A stretch of DNA of 64,000 nucleotides from UKL13-2 sp038206765 (GTDB lineage Bacteria; Pseudomonadota; Gammaproteobacteria; Burkholderiales; Usitatibacteraceae). Of this stretch, positions 1-8,152 are shown piece after piece. The DNA is taken from positions 124,001 to 188,000 of the forward strand of contig JBBRAM010000003.1 in the NCBI GenBank assembly GCA_038206765.1, given 5' to 3'. Below the pieces are notes generated by a model. It had not been told where the DNA came from and searched no databases. It saw only the letters and a list, made by a program, of their open reading frames with translations. The translations under genes were made by a program, and so were the position numbers. How positions within the stretch are numbered: the first letter of the stretch is position 1; the number at the start of each line of letters is the position of its first letter.

Positions 1-41
1 GAGGTTGATGAGGTGCGACATGATTTGAGATAAAACCGAAG

Positions 42-69
42 AAAAAACGGCGAGACAAGCTCGCCGTTT
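42..69 (-). terminator. Rho-independent terminator of the molybdenum hydroxylase operon
   Basis: A perfect 10-bp stem (45-54 with 60-69, AAACGGCGAG and its complement) has a 5-base loop. On the minus strand it is followed by a run of T. It lies just past the stop of the minus-strand large subunit at 89. Confidence 0.8.
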
Positions 70-88
70 GGGTGACAGGCAAATTACA

Positions 89-2275
89 TTAAGCGCTGTT
101 GAGCGCCGCACTCGTCATCGGCATTGAACGCAAACGCTTACCGGTTGCAATGAACACCGCGTTCGCGACGCTCGGCCCCGTGGTGGCCGTGATCGGCTCG
201 CCAATGCCGCCGGGAGGCTCGGTCGAAGCGACCAAATGAATATCCACTTTCGGCATTTCATTCATGCGCAGCACCGGATAATCGTGGAAGTTTGATTGCT
301 CCACGCGGCCGTCATTGAAGGTGATTTTCGACAGCAGCGCTGCCGATAAACCGTAAACCACGCTTGATTCAATTTGCGCTTTCACGATATCAGGATTGAC
401 CATCATGCCGCAATCGACTGCAACGGTCATCTTGTGCACTTTGATGGCGTTGTTGACGACCGATACTTCAGCAATTTGCGCAACGTAAGTGCCGTAGCCC
501 TCCATGAGCGCTATGCCCTGCGTTCGGCCGTTGGCCAGCTTGCCGCCGGGCTTGTATCCCGCTTTGTCAGCGGCCAGTTTGAGCACGTTGCGGAAACGCT
601 CGTTGTCTTTGCCCGTGATGAGTGCGGTGCGGAACGCGAGCGGATCTTTGCCGGCCGCATGTGCCATTTCATCGACAAAGCTTTCATTGGCAAACGCATT
701 CAAGGCGTGCGAAACCGAGCGCCAGTAGCCGACCCTGACACCCGAATCGATGATCGCGTTTTCCACCGTCATATTGCCGATTTGATAAGGTGTGACGGCG
801 GCTTCCGTCATGAACGGCTCCAAACCATCTTTCACAAACGCCGGGAATAAACGTGCTGTGACCGATTGAGACGTAAGGCGGAATTTGAGAGCAACCGGCA
901 TTCCGCGTTCGTCCAAGCCGGCAGAGAGTGTGTGGAGGCTGACAGGCCGATAGAAATCATGGGTCATATCGTCTTCGCGGGTCCAGATGAGCTTGACGGG
1001 CTTGCCGACTGCCTTTGAAATTTGGATGGCCTGCACAATAAAGTCCACATCAATACGCCGCCCAAAACCGCCACCCAAGAACGTCGTGTGGACCTTCACC
1101 TTTTCTTTTGGAAAGCCGGTGAGCTGCATGGCAACACCTTCTGCCAACTGTGGAAATTGCGTGGGGCCGTAAATATCGCAACCATCTTTTCGGACATCAG
1201 CAGTGAAGTTCATCGGCTCCATCGTAGCGTGCGCTAAGAATGGTAGCTCATAGCTTGCCTCTACCTTTTTAGCTGCGCCCGCCATTGCCATATCGGCATC
1301 GCCGATTTTTTTCACCATCGCGGCTGGTTTGGCGAGGGCCTCCTTCAAACTCGTCGAAATGCCAATTGACGACAGGGCGGTACCAGCGCCGTTGTCCCAG
1401 GTAATGTTGAGTGCATCGCGTGCCGTCTTCGCTTGCCAAAAACTATCGGCGACGACCGCAACACCATCGTCAATTTTGACTACCGCACGAACCCCCGGCA
1501 TCGCCTTGGCTTTGGCATCATCCAGGCTCAACGGTTTGCCGCCCAGCACAGGGCATTGTGCCAGGGAGGCGATCAACATGCCGGGCAGTTCGACATCGAT
1601 ACCGAATCCTGCACGGCCGGTGACTTTCGCCAAGGTGTCGAGGCGTTTGATAGGTTTTCCAACGATTTTGAATGCCTTTGCGTCTTTAAGTTTCACCTCC
1701 TTGGGCACTGGCAACAAGGCAGCTTTTTCAACCAGCTGGCCGTAGAATAATTTTTTCCCCGACTTGCTGATTACTTGGCCGTTTTCGGCATGGCAATCAC
1801 TTTCGGCGATTTTCCACTCCGCGGCAGCGGCTGACACGAGCATCATGCGCGCTTGGGCGCCTGCTTTACGCAGACTCGTCCATGCGTCGCGCACGCTGGT
1901 GGAGCCGCCCGTAAGTTGGCCACCCAACAGGCTGTTGATATAGGCCGCATTCGCGGGCGCCATTTCAACTTTAATTTTTGAAAAATCGACTTCCAATTCC
2001 TCGGCAACCAACATCGGCATCGAGGTATACGTGCCTTGCCCCATTTCTGAGCGATGACAAATAAGGGTGATCACATTGTCGCTGCCGATTTTCACCCATG
2101 CGTTGGCTTGGGTTGTTTTTACACTTGCCGCCGTTTTTGCCATCGCGGGCAAATGAAAGCCGATCATCAGCGCGCCTGCGCTGGTGCTTGCGGCAGCGGC
2201 AGCGGCGGACGCTTTTAAAAATTGGCGACGGTTGTTGTTGACGGCGTTGGCGGGGTTGCCCATGTCGTTTTTCAT
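89..2275 (-). CDS. Molybdopterin-binding subunit of a xanthine dehydrogenase/isoquinoline 1-oxidoreductase family enzyme (IorB-like), Tat-exported
   Basis: Large catalytic subunit of a molybdenum hydroxylase that would oxidise an N-heterocycle or aldehyde in or facing the periplasm. I start at the ATG at 2275 (728 aa), not at the longer open frame, because the upstream iron-sulfur gene stops 1-2 bases before it and the protein then begins with a twin-arginine signal (NNNRRQFLKAS) and a hydrophobic Ala-rich stretch. Family motifs are a glycine-rich GGGFGRR segment in the middle and, near the C-terminus, GGIGEP with the glutamate expected to be catalytic in this family. The frame is full length. 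It is translationally coupled to the 2Fe-2S subunit gene. The cytochrome c partner often found in IorAB-type operons is not in view and could lie beyond the window edge. The substrate cannot be told from sequence. Confidence 0.9.
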   Translation of the reverse strand: MKNDMGNPANAVNNNRRQFLKASAAAAAASTSAGALMIGFHLPAMAKTAASVKTTQANAWVKIGSDNVITLICHRSEMGQGTYTSMPMLVAEELEVDFSKIKVEMAPANAAYINSLLGGQLTGGSTSVRDAWTSLRKAGAQARMMLVSAAAAEWKIAESDCHAENGQVISKSGKKLFYGQLVEKAALLPVPKEVKLKDAKAFKIVGKPIKRLDTLAKVTGRAGFGIDVELPGMLIASLAQCPVLGGKPLSLDDAKAKAMPGVRAVVKIDDGVAVVADSFWQAKTARDALNITWDNGAGTALSSIGISTSLKEALAKPAAMVKKIGDADMAMAGAAKKVEASYELPFLAHATMEPMNFTADVRKDGCDIYGPTQFPQLAEGVAMQLTGFPKEKVKVHTTFLGGGFGRRIDVDFIVQAIQISKAVGKPVKLIWTREDDMTHDFYRPVSLHTLSAGLDERGMPVALKFRLTSQSVTARLFPAFVKDGLEPFMTEAAVTPYQIGNMTVENAIIDSGVRVGYWRSVSHALNAFANESFVDEMAHAAGKDPLAFRTALITGKDNERFRNVLKLAADKAGYKPGGKLANGRTQGIALMEGYGTYVAQIAEVSVVNNAIKVHKMTVAVDCGMMVNPDIVKAQIESSVVYGLSAALLSKITFNDGRVEQSNFHDYPVLRMNEMPKVDIHLVASTEPPGGIGEPITATTGPSVANAVFIATGKRLRSMPMTSAALNSA

Positions 2276-2276
2276 G

Positions 2277-2750
2277 CTAAGCCTCCACTTTCGCATTTGC
2301 CACAACACCAGCCGCCTTGTGGATGGCTGCACGCACCCGTTGGTAAGTGCCACATCGGCAAACATTCCCGCTCATCGCGGCGTCGATATCAGCATCGGTT
2401 GGCTTTTTATTTTTATTGAGCAACGCGACCGCTGACATAATCTGCCCTGATTGACAGTAGCCGCACTGCGGTACATCAAACTCGACCCAGGCCTTCTGTA
2501 CAGGGTGCAAACCGTTGGCCGAGATTCCTTCGATGGTGGTGATGTTTTTACCCGCGCAGGCTGAGAGTGGCGTGGAGCACGAGCGAATCGGTTCGCCGTT
2601 CATATGGACTGTGCACGCGCCGCACAAAGCCATGCCGCAGCCGTATTTGGTTCCGTTGAGTTTCAGGTGATCTCGGAGTGCCCAAAGTAGGGGGGTATCG
2701 GGGCTGGCGCTGATACTGACGGCGCGGCCATTGACGTTGAGTTTTGTCAT
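2277..2750 (-). CDS. (2Fe-2S) subunit of the molybdenum hydroxylase (IorA-like)
   Basis: Small electron-transfer subunit (157 aa) carrying two 2Fe-2S clusters. The N-terminal plant-type ferredoxin cluster shows as YGCGMALCGAC followed by a further Cys (SCST). The C-terminal all-helical cluster domain shows as CGYCQSGQ and CRCGTYQR, as in the xanthine oxidase family. The start at 2750 is preceded by an AGGAAA ribosome site; the open frame extends 16 codons further upstream without one. It is the first gene of a two-gene operon. It should pass electrons from the molybdenum centre of the downstream subunit to a membrane or cytochrome acceptor not seen here. Confidence 0.92.
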   Translation of the reverse strand: MTKLNVNGRAVSISASPDTPLLWALRDHLKLNGTKYGCGMALCGACTVHMNGEPIRSCSTPLSACAGKNITTIEGISANGLHPVQKAWVEFDVPQCGYCQSGQIMSAVALLNKNKKPTDADIDAAMSGNVCRCGTYQRVRAAIHKAAGVVANAKVEA

Positions 2751-2895
2751 CGCATTTCCTTTGTACGTAAAAAAACGATTGCTATTGAAAGAGGACAATA
2801 ACGGGCGGAAGAAGCAAATTCAATGATTTTGCCATGCGTGCCGCAGCCGACTTTTAACCAACGATAAGAACGCAAAAAACGCGGACAACTGGCGC

Positions 2896-2934
2896 AGCGG
2901 CGAAATACAGCGGCGAAATACGGCGGCGAAATGC
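2896..2934. repeat. Three copies of a 13-bp tandem repeat
   Basis: The unit AGCGGCGAAATAC occurs twice exactly (2896-2908, 2909-2921) and once with two changes (2922-2934). It lies in the gap between the 2Fe-2S gene and the EAL gene. It is one of several short tandem repeats in this window. Confidence 0.85.
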
Positions 2935-2995
2935 AAAGCTACGCTGTTGGCGTAACAATGTCATGCTGCGCTGCGCAAAAACTGTCGCTAAACGG

Positions 2996-4315
2996 CTACC
3001 GCCCTTTTTTCATCCAGCTTAGCAGCGCGTCGTACGGCAGCGCTTTGCTGATGACGAACCCCTGTGCCACATCGCAACCGAATTTTTTAAGGTCGCGGTA
3101 GGTCGCGTCATCTTCAACACCTTCGGCCACCACAGAAAGCTCAAAATGGTGGGCGAGGTCAATCACCGAGCGAACAATCTGCTGATCCTTTTTTGTCTCG
3201 CACATATTCTGCACAAACAGTTTGTCGATTTTGATTTCGTCGAGCGGAAAGCGCTTCACGTACGAGAGCGATGAATAGCCAGTGCCGAAATCATCCAGCG
3301 ACAATTTCAGGCCTGTTTCTTTTAGTCGCTGCAAAATCGTGAGTGAGTAGTCGATATCGTTGATGGTCGAGCTTTCGGTGATCTCTATCATGATTTTTTG
3401 CGGATCAGCCTGCCATGTGCCAATCGCTTGCCCGACCATGTCGGGCAATTCAGTATCGGCCAGATTGACAGTGGAAATATTGACGCTCATGTTGAGGTCT
3501 ATCCCATTGCGGCGCAGATCGTTTTGTTGGCGCAAACTGGTGTTTAGTACCCATGATGTCAACGTACCGATGAGCCCGCTTGCTTCGGCAACTTGGATGA
3601 TTGCTGCGGGCGAAATAAAGCCCCGCTGCGGAATTTGCCAGCGTAAAAGTGCCTCGACAGAGTTGCATTTGCCGGTTTTAAAATCAATTTGCGGCTGATA
3701 ATAAAGTTCAAGCTGGTTGGTGCGCAAGGCCTCGCGCAGATCGTCCTCAAAGCCAGAATAGACTTCTTCAAACCGCTTATCTTCCGGCTGAAATACGTAC
3801 TTGGCAATATCCCGGCTTCGCGCGACCTGCATGGCGATATCAGCCCGAATAATAAGTTCTTCCGGTGTTGTCGCATGGTTGGGGAAGCAGGCAATTCCCA
3901 CCACCGGACGAATGCTAACCAGCGATTCGTTAAAGCTGAACGGCGCTTCCAAAGTTTGTTGAATTTTGCTGGCAGCGAGCCAAGCTTGTGTTTCGCTTTT
4001 GAGATTCGGCAGCATGATACAAATTTTATCATCCGATATCTGTACCAAGCGATCCGCTCCACGCAGGATATCCGGCAGACGCTTGATTGCGCGGCGCATG
4101 ACATCGATGGTCGGCACACCAACAATCGCATCAAGCTTGTCTGCGCGAACCAGTTTAACCATCAGGACGGCAACGAGTCTCTGCGACATCCGCCCATAAT
4201 CGATGGCGTTGCTGAGGGCGGGCTTTAAATCGGCGCGTTGAAACTCATGCTGATCGCGGCTGGCGTCAATGCTGGTTGCGCGTTGCTTGCCAGTATCCAG
4301 GGGAGAAAAACTCAC
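2996..4315 (-). CDS. EAL-domain cyclic-di-GMP phosphodiesterase with a degenerate GGDEF domain
   Basis: Cytosolic 439-aa protein with no membrane segment. Residues ~40-180 resemble a GGDEF fold, but the signature is SDDKI (94-98), so it cannot be an active cyclase and may be a regulatory GTP-binding or structural domain. Residues ~195-439 form an EAL domain with the expected catalytic and metal residues: EALLRW (E221), NIS, EITESS, DDFGTGYSS, KIDK, AEGVE and QGF. It should hydrolyse c-di-GMP to pGpG. It is a single gene, followed on the same strand by the molybdenum hydroxylase operon after about 250 bp. A second c-di-GMP phosphodiesterase-type gene lies directly upstream on the same strand. 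Confidence 0.9.
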   Translation of the reverse strand: MSFSPLDTGKQRATSIDASRDQHEFQRADLKPALSNAIDYGRMSQRLVAVLMVKLVRADKLDAIVGVPTIDVMRRAIKRLPDILRGADRLVQISDDKICIMLPNLKSETQAWLAASKIQQTLEAPFSFNESLVSIRPVVGIACFPNHATTPEELIIRADIAMQVARSRDIAKYVFQPEDKRFEEVYSGFEDDLREALRTNQLELYYQPQIDFKTGKCNSVEALLRWQIPQRGFISPAAIIQVAEASGLIGTLTSWVLNTSLRQQNDLRRNGIDLNMSVNISTVNLADTELPDMVGQAIGTWQADPQKIMIEITESSTINDIDYSLTILQRLKETGLKLSLDDFGTGYSSLSYVKRFPLDEIKIDKLFVQNMCETKKDQQIVRSVIDLAHHFELSVVAEGVEDDATYRDLKKFGCDVAQGFVISKALPYDALLSWMKKGR

Positions 4316-4475
4316 GATAACAATTTCATATTGGCGTTAGAGTATGGGAACGAAAATCGGGTGGCATTGACGGCATTGATGTAGGGCATTCACGCAATGT
4401 CCGATTGTTGTGTGCGTATCGTGGATCGCGCGGCGTTTGGAAGTCACGGCGTAAAACTGCTGCGACAACTGAATA

Positions 4476-6098
4476 TTAATTCAAATAGAACTCGGTCGCG
4501 TCCAAACCATATGAATTGTTGGGGAGGCCACGACGAATATAGACGGGCTTCTCAGACACGTCATAAATTAAATCCAGCGTGCGTGGGTGCTTGTGGAGTG
4601 TCTTGTCCGGCTCTGTCACCACCAATACCTTGGGTTTAAGGCGTTTTATTTTGTTGTGCGTTGCCACCACTGCAACTTCACCGGTTGAAAGTTCAACCAA
4701 GCTTCCAACCGGGAACGCGCCTATAGACTGAATAAATTGTTCAACCATGTCCGGGTGAAATTGCGTACCGCTCCAATTCGATAACATCTGTAGCGCTTCA
4801 TGCGGCGAAACTGCGTCGGCATAGACCCGCTTTTCGGTCATCGCCGAGTAGCAATCGGCAATGGCAGCCATCCGGCCAAAAATGCTGATTTTTGGCCCCG
4901 GAATACCAAAGGGGTAACCAGTGCCGTTCATCCGTTCGTGGTGCTGTGCGATCCCTTCCAAAATATCCGGATGGATATTCGGTGTTTTGTACAATTCATC
5001 AAGGCCGAGCGTCACGTGCTGCTTCATGAGTTCAAACTCTTCTGGCGTCAAGCTAGTTGTTTTTTCCAATAACGCTAGCGGCAACTTAATTTTGCCTACA
5101 TCGAGCAACAGGCCGAGCATGCCCAGATGTGCCAGTGATTCTTTGGGATAGCCCAAGTGTCGACCGAAGGCAACCAAGTTAATCGCCACATTGAGTCCGT
5201 GTCCGTAAGCGGAGGCGTTTTTTTCGCGCATACGTGCGACCCACATCATCGCATCGGGGTTGCGCACCATACTATCAACCATGTTTTCGATGACGCCCTC
5301 AACGCGCGACAATTCTAGTTGATTTCCGATCCGGATATCCTCCACTACGCTGTGCAGCAAATCGTTGGTCCGCGCAAACGTTTCAGCCGCAAACGTAATC
5401 TCTTCCTCAACAGTTTTGACGTCTTCATAAATCGTGAGGTGTACCGACTCGGGAATGAAGCTGGGGCGCACGTCATCTTTTGTTGGGGCGTAGCCGTTGC
5501 CGACGCTGGCATCATCAAAGCTGTCTTTCTGGGCGGGGGTAAATAAATTCTTAGCCCCTTCAACCAACTGGCCAAAAAACCCACGCAGCCCTCCACCGGA
5601 TGGTTCGGTGCGCGTACTCAACCCGCCGAATCCACTTGAATGCGCCATTGTGTTTTCACCACCCTCGGATCTATCGCTGCTAGTTCTCATCGCAACGGCA
5701 AACTCGCGAGAGCCAGTGCTGTTGCTGGCGTCGCCATTGGCTTTTTTATCTTTGTTGCGCGGGTCGCGAGAAGTCGCAGACGGGGGATTTTTACGAGGCG
5801 CATTTTGTGTCGCTGCCGCGTTGGAACCGGATGCGGCGCGGGTTATGTGTACTCGTGGTTCAGTTCCCACTTCACGGCGTTCGATCGGCGCTTTTTTAGC
5901 AGGGCCTATATATTCATCACCCGTTGAGCGCTGTGGATCAACCAATACCCACTGACAAAGCTTGCGCAATTGTTCGATCTGGCCGTCGTCTTCAATTAAA
6001 AAACCTTGCAACAAAAAAGGCGTGTCGATCCATGGCCGATCAAGATCTGCCACAAACATGCCAACTTTGAGTTCCTTCCCGATGACTTTGCGATACAT
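4476..6098 (-). CDS. HD-GYP domain protein (DUF3391 type) with an altered HD motif
   Basis: I start at 6098 (540 aa), where the DUF3391-like N-terminus MYRKVIGKELKVGMFVADL begins; the longer frame adds an unlikely 56 residues. Residues 1-55 are DUF3391-like, 60-215 are low-complexity and charged (probably a disordered linker), and 290-465 are HD-GYP. The GYP side is well kept: HHE (386-388) and NGTGYP (391-396). The signature HDxGK reads LLDVGK (L332-D333), so the metal-binding histidine of the HD pair is leucine. Phosphodiesterase activity is therefore doubtful, and a c-di-GMP-binding or signalling role is possible. A CRP-type operator lies 63 bp upstream of the start. The ribosome site is weak. 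Confidence 0.88.
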   Translation of the reverse strand: MYRKVIGKELKVGMFVADLDRPWIDTPFLLQGFLIEDDGQIEQLRKLCQWVLVDPQRSTGDEYIGPAKKAPIERREVGTEPRVHITRAASGSNAAATQNAPRKNPPSATSRDPRNKDKKANGDASNSTGSREFAVAMRTSSDRSEGGENTMAHSSGFGGLSTRTEPSGGGLRGFFGQLVEGAKNLFTPAQKDSFDDASVGNGYAPTKDDVRPSFIPESVHLTIYEDVKTVEEEITFAAETFARTNDLLHSVVEDIRIGNQLELSRVEGVIENMVDSMVRNPDAMMWVARMREKNASAYGHGLNVAINLVAFGRHLGYPKESLAHLGMLGLLLDVGKIKLPLALLEKTTSLTPEEFELMKQHVTLGLDELYKTPNIHPDILEGIAQHHERMNGTGYPFGIPGPKISIFGRMAAIADCYSAMTEKRVYADAVSPHEALQMLSNWSGTQFHPDMVEQFIQSIGAFPVGSLVELSTGEVAVVATHNKIKRLKPKVLVVTEPDKTLHKHPRTLDLIYDVSEKPVYIRRGLPNNSYGLDATEFYLN

Positions 6099-6430
6099 AT
6101 TTGCGTAAAGTTGCCTTAAGTGTTGCCCCTGCTTTTGCTTTTGTTTATGCCTCAGCAAAATGTGATTTATTTCACATTGTACGTTTTGCCACGCGAAAAG
6201 ACGAGTGTTGCGGAAGTCCTGAATGTCAATTTCTATGCCAAAGTATCCAAATTCTCCAAAAAACAACCTGCCTGCGCTTTATCTTTGTCCTTGTGATCCG
6301 CAATCGGCTATCGCGAGGCGATGCGGATGCACCGCCGCCGACATTGTTGGAACAATTCGGGTCAAATTCGCACAATCAGCCATTGTCGATTATGCTCGCA
6401 CGTCTTTTTTGAATACTGCAAACCCAAAAC
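6099..6430. other. Divergent intergenic region between the HD-GYP gene and tgt
   Basis: This 332-bp gap must hold the promoters of the minus-strand HD-GYP gene and the plus-strand tgt-sec operon. The only sharp signal I can see is the CRP-type palindrome at 6161-6176. Short overlapping open frames here have no recognisable protein features and look like chance. Confidence 0.6.
6161..6176. promoter_or_regulatory. CRP/FNR-family operator
   Basis: The sequence TGTGATTTATTTCACA is an exact match to the TGTGA-N6-TCACA consensus of CRP-type regulators, extended by AA and TT on its flanks. It is 63 bp upstream of the HD-GYP start and about 255 bp from tgt, so the HD-GYP gene is the likelier target. 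The binding protein is inferred from the motif only. Confidence 0.6.
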
Positions 6431-7558
6431 ATGAAATTTGAGCTTCTAAAAACGGATGCATCCAGCAAGGCGCGGCGCGGACGCTTGACGCTCAACCACG
6501 GCGTGGTCGAAACCCCGGTGTTTATGCCGGTTGGTACCTACGGCACGGTCAAAAGCATGAGCCCGCTTGAGTTGAACGAGATTGGCGCACAAATTGTGCT
6601 TGGCAATACTTTTCATCTGTGGCTGCGCCCGGGCCTGGAGGTGATCGCCAAGCATGACGGGTTACACCGTTTTATGGCATGGGACAAACCCATACTCACC
6701 GACTCGGGTGGGTTTCAGGTCTGGAGTTTGGGTGATTTGCGCAAAATTTCGGAAGAGGGTGTAGCGTTTCAATCGCCGATCAATGGTGATAAATGTTTTC
6801 TCTCGCCCGAAGAATCGATGCGGATTCAGCGCGTGCTAAATTCAGACGTCGTGATGATTTTTGATGAATGCACCGCGCATCCGTCAACCGAAAAAGCAGC
6901 ATCGGATTCGATGCAACTCTCGCTTCGCTGGGCGCAGCGTTGCAAAACCGAATTTGATCATTTGCAGAACCCCAACGCGCTGTTTGGCATTGTGCAAGGC
7001 GGCATGTATGAACATTTACGCGATGAGTCGCTTGGTGCGTTGAGGGATATGAATTTTCATGGCTACGCGATTGGCGGGTTATCGGTCGGTGAGCCGAAAG
7101 AGGACATGATGCGTATTTTGGCGCATACGGCACCGCAATTGCCTGCTGAGAAGCCTCGCTATTTGATGGGTGTGGGCACGCCGGAAGATTTGGTTGAGGC
7201 CGTGAGCCATGGGGTCGATATGTTCGATTGCGTCATGCCCACCCGCAATGCGCGGAATGGTTGGTTATTTACGCGGTTTGGCGATGTCAAAATCCGCAAC
7301 GCCAAACATCGCGATGCCACCGCGCCGCTAGACGAAACCTGTGCGTGCTATGCCTGCCAACATTTCAGCCGCGCGTATTTGCATCATTTGCAAAAAGCCA
7401 ATGAAATTTTGGGTGCACGCTTGAATACAATTCACAACTTGTTTTATTACCAACAGCTCATGCGCGAGATGCGCTCAGCCATCGAGGCCAACACATTTGC
7501 TGCTTTTCGCGTCAAGTTCCACGCTGATCGGCAGGTTATCAACGATGAAATGGTATAA
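6431..7558 (+). CDS. tgt: tRNA-guanine(34) transglycosylase (queuine tRNA-ribosyltransferase)
   Basis: This enzyme exchanges guanine 34 of tRNAs with GUN anticodons for the queuosine precursor preQ1. At 375 aa it has normal family length. Diagnostic segments are TPVFMPVGTYGTVK near the N-terminus, LTDSGGFQVWSL with the catalytic aspartate region, GIVQGGMYEHLR, GGLSVGEP, and the zinc site CACYACQHFSRAYLHHL near the C-terminus (Cys-x-Cys-x2-Cys and a His). It is the first gene of the common tgt-yajC-secD-secF order. The other queuosine genes are not in view. Confidence 0.97.
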   Translation: MKFELLKTDASSKARRGRLTLNHGVVETPVFMPVGTYGTVKSMSPLELNEIGAQIVLGNTFHLWLRPGLEVIAKHDGLHRFMAWDKPILTDSGGFQVWSLGDLRKISEEGVAFQSPINGDKCFLSPEESMRIQRVLNSDVVMIFDECTAHPSTEKAASDSMQLSLRWAQRCKTEFDHLQNPNALFGIVQGGMYEHLRDESLGALRDMNFHGYAIGGLSVGEPKEDMMRILAHTAPQLPAEKPRYLMGVGTPEDLVEAVSHGVDMFDCVMPTRNARNGWLFTRFGDVKIRNAKHRDATAPLDETCACYACQHFSRAYLHHLQKANEILGARLNTIHNLFYYQQLMREMRSAIEANTFAAFRVKFHADRQVINDEMV

Positions 7559-7722
7559 TTTTGAGTTGATTTTTTGTTGGTGCTCCCCATTGTTGCAAAG
7601 GGGGAAATAGAGAACATGTTTTAGACCATGTTTTTAATGCGATCCGTCGCTATTTACCGATTTATTCATTGGTATATTTTTTCGCCCAGCGCCCTTCTAA
7701 TACCCTTCTGGAGATTCGTTTC

Positions 7723-8049
7723 ATGATTAGCAATGCTTATGCACAAGTTGCAGCACCCGGCGGCATGGATGGCGGTATTTTCAGTATGCTGCCGATTGTA
7801 CTAATGTTCGCGCTGCTTTATTTTCTGATGATTCGCCCGCAACAGAAAAAAGCCAAGGAGCAAAAATCGATGGTTGATGCGTTAGCCAAAGGTGATGAAG
7901 TCATTGTGCTCGGCATGATCGGCAAAATTGTCAGCATTAAAGATGGCTATATCGGCGTTGAAGTTTCCGCTGGCAATGTGATTCACATGCAACGCCAAGC
8001 CGTCACAACGCTGCTGCCAAAGGGCACCTACGGTGATGTCACTAAATAA
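7723..8049 (+). CDS. yajC: Sec translocon accessory subunit YajC
   Basis: Small inner-membrane protein (108 aa) of the SecDF-YajC complex that aids protein export. I start at the ATG at 7723, which has a GGAG ribosome site at 7710-7713 and gives the usual N-terminus (MISNAYAQ); the frame extends 18 codons upstream without support. One membrane helix (residues ~20-40, FSMLPIVLMFALLYFLMI-like) is followed by RPQQKKAKEQ, the family signature, and a small soluble domain. It lies between tgt and secD as expected. Confidence 0.95.
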   Translation: MISNAYAQVAAPGGMDGGIFSMLPIVLMFALLYFLMIRPQQKKAKEQKSMVDALAKGDEVIVLGMIGKIVSIKDGYIGVEVSAGNVIHMQRQAVTTLLPKGTYGDVTK

Positions 8050-8152
8050 GTAATTTGCCTAAGACGATCACATCGCCTACCGTGCCTGCCGCTCCTATCG
8101 GCGGCAGTTCACGCTTTCACTGCATCCCGATTCTGCAAGTTTTGAGGTTTAA

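Noticed and set aside
374..850. Long plus-strand open frames inside the molybdenum hydroxylase gene and similar overlaps elsewhere
   Set aside because: They lie opposite strongly conserved coding sequence and have no motifs; they are shadows of the real frames.
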